DNA of 64,000 bases from Rhizophagus clarus (taxonomy: Eukaryota; Glomeromycota; Glomeromycetes; Glomerales; Glomeraceae). Below the pieces are notes generated by a model. The model saw nothing but the letters and a program-made list of their open reading frames with translations, ran no database searches and had not been told where the DNA came from. This document shows, one piece after another, positions 45,035-55,546 of the stretch. Both the position numbers and the translations under genes were made by a program. The DNA is taken from NCBI GenBank assembly GCA_015698045.1, contig BLAL01000183.1:186001-250000 (forward strand). Direction: 5' to 3'. How positions within the stretch are numbered: position 1 is the first letter of the stretch; the number at the start of each line of letters is the position of its first letter.

Positions 45035-47198
45035 ATTTATTATATTAATAAAATGTTTTTAGAAAGAAAGAAAAAGAGTGACAGGTGAGGATGATAATAT
45101 TGTACGACAAACTACTGGTTACAAATTAGTAACAAGTAGAATAAATAAAATAATAGTGCAAGAAAAGTATAATATTCTTTCCAGAGAAACAACAATATAT
45201 CTCACGTACTTCCTCCTGGAACACTAAGAATATGTCTTTTAATGAATATTGATAATATAAATAGTACTTAAAAAGTTGGCCGAAAAAAAAAGAAAATTCA
45301 AAATAATTTCGAGTTACGTAAGGTTTTTAATTGAAGGAAAGAGGGCATATTTATAATGATTTAATATTTCATTTCATTGTCCCACGAAAAGCCTTGTTTA
45401 GTATAAACGGTAAAATCCGGGCAGTTTAAAATATACTCCGGAGACCTTTTCAGTTGCACAATTCACATTTAACGATCAAGAAAAAAGAAAAAAGTAGTTT
45501 TTTTTTCTGTGTAACATTTAGAGACCAATTGTAGTTAATTTAAAATTTGAGTAAATCATAATTTCGTCTTACTACTATAAATAAATTTGTTTTAATGGCA
45601 ATAAAAAACACCAGCAATAATATAATTATATGAATTTCTTTTTACTCAAATTTTATATCAAAAAAATGTTTTTGTAAGACTCCCCTGTAATTGTTGCTAT
45701 TTTCGGCTAATCGCGCAATTTTTATAGCGTAACATGTGTACAAGTTAACCAAGTAATACGAAAACGCAAAAAAAACATAAAAAAACGACAACATAAAAAA
45801 AAAATTAACAGTAACAGAAATTTTCCCAAAGATCGGTTATCACCATACATAAAATTGAGTTTTGACGTAAATTTTAATACCGCAATTTATTACTATAAAT
45901 AACAAAGTTTTCAAAATGTATTAAATTTTAGCTGCGGAAGATTCAATTGGCTTGACATAAGAAAAATGGCGTTTAAAAAAAAAAAAAAAAAAAAAAAATC
46001 GGAAAATTAATAACTAAAAGATTCCATAGAGGACGTAATATTTCACAAAAATCAAAAACATAAATGATGAAAGTTAAGTTATACTTCTTATCTGCCACCA
46101 CTCATGCTTAATGTAATTCAGATGTTAGAAATTTTTATTATAGCTTTCTTCCGGTGGTTTGTGTTTTTTTTTGGTAATCCTGATCCTCTTTTTCGATCTT
46201 CATTTTCGGTTCGAAAATCTCAAATAAGCAATCTCAAATAAGATTTACCATACTTTCACACATTTACGTTACGTTACAAACAGGGAACCATGTGAATTAC
46301 ACAACATAACAAAAACTTTTTTTTGTCGGAGGGAGAAGTAGATCAACTGTATTAAACTTGAAAGAAATGATTTAAACTTGAAAGAAATTATTGATTTTTT
46401 TAAAAAAAATCAGGTTTTTTGAACGAAAATAATTACCGTGTAAATTTACGAGTAAAAATCATGTTATCGAACAGGAATTCACTTCTAATATTAAAAAAAA
46501 AAAATATTCATCAATTATTATTTTATTTTATTTTTTTAATATAAATATTAATATAAATTAAATTAATTAAAATTAAAAAATGCATATGAGGCTGGCACCT
46601 CCAATGAGACATGAAAATTCAAAAAATTTTTTTTTTCTTAAATAAAAAATTTCCCCTATGATTACGGAATATTACTAAACAGATTTCCCGCCCGCAGTTA
46701 CTAAGCCTTGTTAAGTTTGGTTAGTCGTATATCTGATTGGCTTGGCGTACATCCTTTCGTAATTATCAAATCATGTGTAAAAAAAGGCTATTCCTTACTT
46801 GAATCATATTGTTCTAAATTCAAATACATTCATACTTTTATGTACTATTAACAAACAAATTTATCATTACCTATGTTAAATGTTTAATTATTATTTTACT
46901 TAAAAAAATTCAGCTGTACTTTAAAATAGAATTGTATTATAGAATTACAGATTTCCTTGAGAATACTCTAAAAGAAAGTGAGAATTCGGATGATCCGGAT
47001 TCATTTCGTCTTTATAACGATAAATGGAATTTTCTTTTGAAATGTTAGTCAAATTTCCAAAAACGTCTTCTTTTTTTCCTTAAAATGCCAAGAAAAAAAA
47101 TAGGAATTTTTCTTAGAAATTTATTAAGTAGTACAAACGATGCGCATATATGTATCACGAGTCTCTGTGCATTTAAATAAAAATTTTATTTTCTTTTA
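44808..47198. repeat. right copy of a segmental duplication
   Basis: Direct repeat of 41668-44463. Shared long landmarks include the AGAAAGAAAAAGAGTGACAG block, the TTGTAAGACTCCCCTGTAAT block and the GGATGATCCGGATTCATTTC block. It carries a 5' piece of the R2R3-MYB gene at its left edge. Confidence 0.85.
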
Positions 47199-48080
47199 AC
47201 TATTGTTTAAATCTCGTCTTTGCTGAATTAATATTATCTTATTAATTTTAGAATTTTATTTTACTCAAAAAAAAAAAAAGATGTGTTTGCAAAAGGTATG
47301 AGGAATTATAATTAAATCTATGGCGTATGATTTAAATGGACTTAAAAATTACTTCGTTCTATAATCGAAATAAATGGTATTATTAAGTTTGGGATTTCAT
47401 AAAATTATTATAATATTATAATCATACATTATTTTAACACCTGGCGCAATAAAAAAGATAAATCTGAAGATACAATATAATCAAATATTTATTTATTTAA
47501 AAGGATGATTATTGTTATCAGACTTAACTATGTATAACAGTCTTTAATATCATTTATTAAAGAATAATTATCAATGTTAAATAACTAGATATCAATTCGA
47601 CACTGCTTAAGTTTTTTGAAAATTTCATAAAATTCGATTAACATGATATAAATTTTTATCAAGTTTTTAAAAAGAAACGTTCTTGTATATTTCTATTTTT
47701 AACGATAAATTATTAATCTTATTGGCATAATAAGGTAACATCTTTATTCGTCCTAAAACCTTTCAGTTACCTTGTAGATCTGTGCCAAAATGAAACTCTT
47801 CCATGGGCGCACATCATTCATTATTGACTTCCTATTATAAGGTGTTTAGCAAACCACATGTAACAGCCTAGAACATTCAGCTCTCAATATTATAAAAAAA
47901 CTATAAACGGTAACGGTTAATTTATCGCGTGGCGAAGCTTGGTGATTATTTACAGTTTACTATAAAAACTCGTATCGAAATTTTTTTCTATTGAATAAAA
48001 AAATAAAGTTGTTCCAACCTACGTAACTTGAAATCACTTTTGTTAAGTAAGAAATTGTTTAAACATAATCGTAATATACA
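47199..48080. other. upstream region of the plus-strand MYB-like gene
   Basis: A+T-rich spacer after the duplication. It should contain the promoter of the gene starting at 48081, although no clear TATA box was chosen. No other gene recognised. Confidence 0.45.
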
Positions 48081-49299
48081 ATGTCCCAGCAACTACACAA
48101 TTTACATAGACGAGGTCCATGGCTCAGACATGTATTGTATACACACTTTAAATCGACTTTTTCTTTATATATATACATATATATATGTATGTTTTTCCTT
48201 TAAAATGTGTAGGAAGAAATCCAACTTATTCGGTTAGTTAACATACATGGTCAAAATTGGAATCGAATCGAAGTTTTACTTGGAACGAGAACAGCGCAAG
48301 ACTGTAGAAATAGGTAAAAATTTTATTTAATAATATTTTGTATTTCAAAATTTATTATCGATTAATAATAAATATGGGATTTAAAATTTTAGATTCGGGG
48401 AACTTAACAGTAAGTACAAAATGTAAAGGCATATCAAAAATTTATTGATAAGGTCGTGGCGGTTAGTGTGACCTGCCGTAAGTATTGCAAGTGTCGTAAT
48501 ATTACACCACTTGCAACACCCGTATTGTAAGCTTGATTTACGGTTTCGCTGCAGTTACAACCTAAGTTACAATTCAAAATAGTAATTATTACTTACGGTC
48601 AGCAACTTTAATGGCGACAGATAGTTAGATAGCATAATTTGTAATGTAGTAGTCACATGTTGGAGGGTAATATGTTATAAGTAAGGTAGGAATTGGGCTA
48701 GATGAGTTGCATTATTATATTGTATACACGTAATATGCCATATTGAGCATCGATTTAAAAAAAAAAAAAAATTAAAATATTATCAAATGACGTTGGGATA
48801 CACTTGGAGTGTTTTTACATGTTAAATGAAAATTGAATGTGCCACATCGTTTAAATTTTGGTTTTTTCCGAATAGTACCTTATCCATATATTGTTTTTTT
48901 GGTTCTAAATTATAAATTTGCTCTCTTATGATGTTATTATTTATATTTTATATTTCTTATAGACTTACAACGAATAGTTCCTCCTCGCACGTGAGTATTT
49001 TTTTTTGTTTTATATGTTATGAAGTTGACTAGATCGATCAGATATTCATTCCTGTTTTGTGAGACATTACTTTATATTTAGTAAAATATACTGAAATTTA
49101 TTATAATTAATTATTCAGGGATAATGATACTGGTTTCCAGACAGCTATTACAGTTATTATACCCAATAATAAACTTAGCATTAATTTTCTTTTAAATCCA
49201 AATCCAAAAATGGAGATAAGTTCTATTTTGAATAAAACTATATGTATGTATCGAGATATATATATATATATATATATATACAGTATATTATCATTTTAA
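48081..49299 (+). CDS. single-repeat MYB-like protein, the only plus-strand member, 5 exons
   Basis: Exons 48081-48131, 48213-48313, 48393-48409, 48963-48990 and 49119-49299. Start MSQQLHNLHRRGPWLRH, then EEIQLIRLVNIHG, NWNRIEVLLGTRT, QDCRNRFGELN: a complete MYB repeat. A short basic linker (LQRIVPPR) precedes ITVIIPNNK and two degenerate family motifs, KLSINFLLNPN and KMEISSILN. Read through, the last exon ends in a Tyr-Ile run coded by a TA microsatellite. Alternatively a donor at 49244 spliced to 49398 would end the protein two residues after NKT. Exon lengths (101 and 17 nt) and phases match the minus-strand paralogues. About 115-135 residues depending on the 3' end. Confidence 0.8.
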
Positions 49300-49831
49300 T
49301 TAATTCATCCATTCATTTTGTATGTTTCTTGTGTAAAAAATTTTTTTTGAATATTAAAAAATTAACTAACATCTAATAATTACATTTTTTAAATAAGGAC
49401 TTCTACATGACAGAATTTTATTAACGGATAACAAAAGAAACAAGGGCTCATCTTATTCGAATAAAAGGTGTTTTAAACGTAAACTAAGGATAGGACACCT
49501 TAGTTAGGATTCTTGGGAATGCATTAAATAAGAATATTTCATTATATGGTTACTTAACCTTATGGGCGTCGACATTTTTATTGGAAAGCTAAGCCTCGCA
49601 TCCTAAATGTGGTAGGCCTACTTACTTAATTCTAATACCTTTATATCATCTAAACGACACATATGATAAGAGAGTACAATGGTTCTATAAAATAACTTAA
49701 GACTTCACACTTCCATATGTATTTATATTTTATTTATGTAAATAGTTGTTATATATTATACTTTATTCATATTTATTAAACATTAAGATATTATATTAAT
49801 AATTAATTGATAATTAAATATTTAAGTCATA
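49300..49831. other. convergent intergenic region
   Basis: Separates the 3' ends of the plus-strand MYB-like gene and the minus-strand R2R3-MYB gene. Contains the TA microsatellite edge and no further feature. Confidence 0.5.
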
Positions 49832-50421
49832 TTAGTTAAAATTATTAAGAGTAATAATAGGCATGGTAGTGCTTGGATTATTTTGTTTTCTATTAGGCTT
49901 ATTTTTCTTTTTTAATCTATTATTATAGAAATTTTTCACCATGAGAGGAGTGGAGTTAGGAATCTTCTTTGCAATTTTTGCCCATTTAAATTTATGTTTA
50001 GAACATTCATCTTCAATTATTTTTATTTCGCTATCATTAAATTTCCTCTTTTTAACTGAAAAAAAAAAAATCAAAAGAATCTTTTTTTAGTATACATAAA
50101 ATTTAAATTTAAAAGGAAAAAATATAGAATTTTGAAATTTTACTTGAAGGATTTAAATGATTAACCCATCTCTCACGAATTTGCTTAGAGTCTCTCATAC
50201 CATTAAAATTTTGTTCCAAGATAAACCAATCAATATCTTCACCATCAACACTATATTGAGCTACGAGACTTCTTAATAAATTATCCTCCTGAAAAAAACA
50301 TTTAATTAAAATAAATACCATTTCAAACATTTTATTATTAAATGAATTCGTGATAATTGTGACTTACATCTGGCGACCATTTTCCTTTACGTTGTTGTTG
50401 TTGTTGTTGGTTTCCGGCCAT
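49832..50421 (-). CDS. short R2R3-MYB protein without the regulatory tail, 3 exons
   Basis: Exons on the complement: 50368-50421, 50144-50288, 49832-50055, total 423 nt and 140 residues. N-terminus MAGN followed by six Gln. Repeat one: KGKWSPD, EDNLLRSLVAQY, IDWFILEQNF, KQIRERWVNHLNP. Repeat two: KKRKFNDSEIKIIEDE, KWAKIAKKIPN, VKNFYNNRLKKK. It then ends after a 26-residue Asn/Pro/Thr-rich stub, whereas the paralogue at 40656-41901 goes on for about 190 residues. Exon 2 has the identical length (145 nt). It keeps both DNA-binding repeats but lacks the tail, so it might compete with the longer protein at the same sites; that is inference. Confidence 0.87.
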
Positions 50422-53138
50422 ATTAAATACAATGTTTAGTATATATACTTTGCCGTAATATTAAATTAGTAATGATAATAATAATAGTAATATATATTAA
50501 CAATGGAAATAATATTTCTTCTTGAAAGGAGTGACACGCAATAATGTTCGTTATTCAATAAGATAATATTTAAAAAAAGAAAAGAAAAAAAAATATATTA
50601 TTTAGGGGATAAATTTATTAAATTAAATAAATCACATAAATTGGTTTAAAACTTTTAATATATTTCCTTGGTTATTGGTAATATATTAAAAACAATCGAA
50701 CGCCAAGTTTACTTATATGAGTTGACCAAATTGTACAAATATTATTTTATCAAAAGCTAATACATAACAGATATTAATGGTAATAATTTAAAACAAAAAC
50801 ATAGTCTTATGATCAATTTATAACGTACCAATTACATTAAGAGTTCAGGAAAAGTTGAAATGTTCATTAAAACAGTAATAGGGTTAATATTTTTAGCTTA
50901 TTAATTGTAAATATCTTTATGTAAAAGCTCTTATATTCAAATGACGACATCAATTCTCTTTGAAAGAATAAAAAAATACGATAAATATTAGATCTTTTAA
51001 TAATTACATTGCAATAATGATATACTGTATATACAGTATATTACACAAAATAATTGAATGCATCTGTATTCTAATTGGTGGAATAATAATGATGATTAAT
51101 TTAATTTATTACTAACAATATATTTTAGTGTGCGCGAAAGTGTTTTGCAGATACAGATCTTCATATAATACTAATTTATTCGAGATTTCCCTAATAATTT
51201 GTAAATAATTGTATGCATTTAGTGCGACAATACGATATACAAGAATTTGCATTGTTTTACATTTTAACCATCAAACATATTAGCATCAATAGCACCAAAC
51301 ACCATAATGGCATTATTTTATCTCACAAATCTCATGCAGAATAATAATAATTCTAAAAATAAAAGTATAATTAAAAATTAAGTTTGTCTTACAATTCCAA
51401 ATAAAATCATCAAGGTTATTCTTTTTTTTTAAAAAAAAAAGATCGGAGTATGCATATTTAAAAGTAAGGTTCACTTCAATCACGAGATATTGACCTGTCA
51501 AATTCATTAACTAGTAGATATGTGCATTTATGTGTCTTGTTCATACATAGCATTATTTTAACCAAAATGGGCAAAACGTACATTTAAAAGAGAGTATATA
51601 AAGAATGTATAGAGATGCATTTATGAAGGGCTTAAAGTGTTATGATACGATACACAATACTTTTATCGAATAGCAAATTATGAACTTTGCTATATTTAAA
51701 TATGTTTTCTTTCTTCTTATATATTATTCGTTCAAAAATCGATCCTATATTATCCAATCATTAAAATTTAAACTATAGTCCATCAATCCTCAGAGGTTTT
51801 AAGCCTTATGGGTAATTTTATTTTCATAATTAAGCCATTAGTTCGTTCGTTATTCGTTAATAATATGTTGTAAGAGGAACTCGCAAAATTTTTCGAAAAG
51901 AAATTCCCTAAAACGAAAATCACAATTATCACATGGTGAGAATATCATTGGTTCAAGAATCATGTGATTAAAGAGCGAACTCAGATTGAAGAATTTGTTC
52001 GCGGTATGCGTTGATGTTATGTGCCACTATTTTAAGCTGCGCAAAGGATCGGTATTGATTTATTGCTTAACGGGTGAGATTAGCTGAATCTTAATTTTTC
52101 TTTGGAGAAAATATCGATGTGTTGTACCTTTTTCGTTTTGGAATTTGGATTAATTATATCAAAATACAAATTATTAAAAATTTATCTTCGAATCATATTA
52201 TTCTGAGATGGGTACAACTATAAAGAATGACTTAATTTTTAAAAATACATTCTTTTACGACAACATTACGGAACTTTGTAACATATGTTTGCAGAAGAGC
52301 CGCTAATTTATTCTTTTTCTTTTATTTGAGTACAATTTTTATGCGCACTGACTGAAATGAAATAATATCAAGAGTCTGTCAAGATTCGTCAAGTTGTCTA
52401 TTTTATTTATTAGTCATGACGTTTCGACAAAAGTATATAATACCTTCCCTTTTTTATCAAAATTTTTCTTTTTCTCAAAAACTTCTCAAAAAACTAAAAC
52501 TTGCTCATTTCGAAATGGAACTTTCAAAATGGAAAATTTCATTAAACTGTTTACTCTAGGCAACTTTATCGACAAGATCATATTCCCTCTTAAACCTGAT
52601 TGATCAATCATATTAGAAAACTACTAAAATCGAAATTGACATGCATCAATTCAGAATTTCGGTTCTCAGGAAAAAAAATAAATTTAACATTAATGACTTT
52701 AATGACATAACAGATAATCTTTGGATATGAAGACAAGCTGTTTCTGATGAGGAATATAGAGAAAGAACTTGATGACAAAAAGATGAAAAGATGAAATAGT
52801 GCTATCTTTTTCAGACAATAAGGACCGAAAAAAATGGTATATGTTATGTATGTAATCTTAAAGAATTAAATTACAATTCTCAAAAAATAATCAATAGCAG
52901 ATAGGTATCATTTGCCTTCTTAAAAGTAAGAAAATCTTAGAAAACTGTACTCCTATTTAATATAAAAAAAGAGGTAACTTTTTGGTACAATACAATGATT
53001 AATAAAAAAATTGGTTTTTTTATTTTGCAAAGTAAAGATAATGATATTTTTACTTTGTTTTTAATAAAAGCTATTGGTTTAAAAAAAATCAATTATATAT
53101 TTTAAATAAAAAAAAATTAATAAGTATACTTTAATAAT
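50422..53138. other. gene-free stretch of 2.7 kb
   Basis: Upstream region of the short R2R3-MYB gene. No coding exon of the family was found. Features seen are a palindromic TATACTGTATATACAGTATA near 51020-51040 and a T-run/A-run junction near 51421-51440. Small frames at 51313 and 52394 are not supported. Confidence 0.4.
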
Positions 53139-54079
53139 ACAGTAAGCAATCAAAAGTATACAGACACTTTTCAAAATGAAAAATTTATATATATAATAAT
53201 ACAATTAAAATAAAAAATTAAGTTAAACATATTTATTATATCTTTATTTATTAATCTAGATAAAAATTTATTGATAAATTTCATTTTCATTTGTTACAGT
53301 AAGTACCTTAATTCTATAAGATATGTAATTGATATTTAAAATATATTAAAGAAATATATTTTTATATATTTTTATTAATATACCTTTCAAGTATTTTTAT
53401 CAAGAAATTTAATATAATATGCAAACATAATGTAAATAATAAAATTTTGCATAATCCATTAGCTCAATATAAGGTTAACAAGTAAAATTTTATATGAATT
53501 TACAGAATTTGTGAAATTCATATAAATTTAAGATTTATTAAGAATATTTCAGTATCTAGTGATTGAATTTTTATGATTTTAGATTTATTAGATCTGCTTC
53601 ATTAAAAACAATTCGAATAGTAATATCCTATAAAAAAATTGGATAAGGAATTTATATGTTTTTTTATACGGAAAAAGTCATATGAATATTGTACGATTAT
53701 CGTATAATAAACGTAGAATTTTCTGTAAAAAAAATATACGTAAAAAAATACGTGATACAGAAATCTGTCCAATTCTATATCATAAAATTATGGTTTATAT
53801 ACTGAAAAATACTGAAAAATACTGAAATTATATGTTTTTTTAACATAATTTATAATATAAAATTTTATTTAATTTAATTTTTAAATAATAATATTTTCAT
53901 TGAATATGTTTTATAATATTATCAAATCAATATTTAAATAATAAATAAATAAATAATATTTTATTTAATACAAATATTTCATTTTTTACTACATTTCTTT
54001 AACTCTATTAAAAACCAAACCCCCCTATATTGAACTATACCTATAGTAATTCTAGAATTATCCTATGCTAATCTCTAAG

Positions 54080-54470
54080 ATTTGGTATTCCTATAAAAAG
54101 AAATCAACTCACAAGAAAGAAATCAACCTGCAAAGAAAAAAATCAATTCACAAAGAAAGAAATCAACCCACAAAGTAAGTAACCAACCTATGAAAAAGAA
54201 ATCAACCTGTGAAAAGGAAATAATTTACAAAAAGAACTGACCTACAGCAGAAAAAAAGGTCTCAAAACTGATCTACTATAACTAAATTACCTGCAAAAGT
54301 AAAAAATCCAGAATTAACCTACAAAAAAAAAAGTCTTTGAAACGTCTTACAAAAAAAAAGAATGAATTAACTTACAAAAAGAAAATAAACCTGAACCTGA
54401 CCTTTAAAAAGAAAAAGATTCTCACCCTATAAGAAAATTAAACAAAAAAAAATATTAACTTTAATATAAA
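54080..54470. repeat. tandem repeat of about 20 bp, purine-rich on plus strand
   Basis: Copies of AAAGAAAGAAATCAACCYAC vary slightly (TCAACTCACAAG, TCAACCTGCAAAG, TCAATTCACAAAG, TCAACCCACAAAG). On the complement this reads GGTTGATTTCTTTCTTTGTG, resembling repeated 3' splice sites (TTTGTAGGTT), in the manner of the micro-exon arrays. Confidence 0.65.
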
Positions 54471-54900
54471 AAAATTATCTTTAACGAAAAAAAAATATTT
54501 TACAAAAGAAAGTAGAGTGAGGTGGGTGAAAAATGAATGATAAAAATAAAAAAATTTTTTCAACAAAAAAATTTTTTCAATAAAGTTGGGAAAATAAAAA
54601 GAAATAAAAATAGGAATAAAAAATAAAAAGAACCAAAAACGAAAATTTTTTTAAAAAAAAGTGAAAAAAAAAAAATAAATTTTTTTAAAAAGAAGGGGTT
54701 GGGATAAAGAGTAGAATAGAAAGAAAAAACTTTTTATTTTTTATCAAAAGAAAGGAGTAGCAGGTGATAAGAAAATCAAGAGAAAAAAAATTTTTTTTTT
54801 AGAAGAAAGTTAGAGGGAGAAGAGAAAAAAAATATGGGAAATAAAAACAGGAGGGTATAAATAAAAAATGGAGAGGGAAACAAAAAATGTATCATAACAA
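54471..54900. repeat. A/G-rich low-complexity tract
   Basis: Almost pure purine sequence on the plus strand with A-runs and GGGAG/GAGAG islands, inside the nested TIR element. No gene. Confidence 0.6.
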
Positions 54901-55546
54901 AACAATAATCACATGATTACGTGTTATGATACCTGATACGAAATGACAATAAAATTTATAAGTTTAAAAATTCTGCATAAATTCCGTATAGGCGTATATA
55001 TTCTGTATATATTAATTTTTTTGAAAAAATATCCAAAAATAAATTGTGTATTAAATATATGGAATTGCTATACAGAATCTACAAAAACGTATGATAATTA
55101 TATACGAAATGCATTATTTTCGTATATGGATTTCTTATAGGGATAAAATAACAATTGTAAAATCAATATTTGGTACACAATTATATTTTAATTATTTAGG
55201 ATTATTCTATAAAATATTTTGATTTAATAATCAGATTTTTATGATGTTTAGTTCATTAGATTCATCTCATCAAAACGATTTGAATAATAGTAAAATCATA
55301 TTGATTAAAACAATATTAATTAAATTAAATCATTTTCAAATTTTGTGAACCATATAATTAAATTAAAATAGTTTATACTATAAATAATTTCATATTTCTA
55401 AAAAATACTGAAAAATATAGAGCATAAAAATTTATTTATTATGATTACAAATATTATATTATAAATTTTTTATATCACATTAATGTGTAATTTTTACATA
55501 ATTTGGTAAAACAAAATATCTGTATACTTTTGATCATCTATTATAC

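Larger units (their letters stand above)
53628..55139. mobile_element. nested TIR element carrying a purine-rich repeat
   Basis: CCTATAAAAAAATTGGATAA at the left and, on the complement of the right end, CCTATAAGAAATCCATATAC form weak terminal repeats; TATACG words follow inside both. The interior has no transposase. The centre (54080-54470) is a tandem purine-rich repeat. No target duplication was established, so the boundaries are approximate. Confidence 0.42.
53140..55546. mobile_element. non-autonomous Tc1-type element, about 2.4 kb, with another element inside
   Basis: The left end ATCAAAAGTATACAGACACT is matched in reverse complement by the right end (ATCAAAAGTATACAGATATT), each preceded by an A/G-rich start next to TA. 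No transposase frame is present. Parts of the interior (53520-53630, 55210-55310) belong to the same dispersed repeat as 19670-20040. The middle is occupied by the nested unit listed next. Confidence 0.6.

Noticed and set aside
48028-48237. plus-strand 69-codon frame over the start of the MYB-like gene
   Set aside because: It is in a different frame from the spliced MYB repeat, runs through the intron, and is a shadow.
52394-52603. 69-codon plus-strand reading frame
   Set aside because: Starts at a non-ATG codon, is Phe/Lys-biased and shows no domain or splice support.
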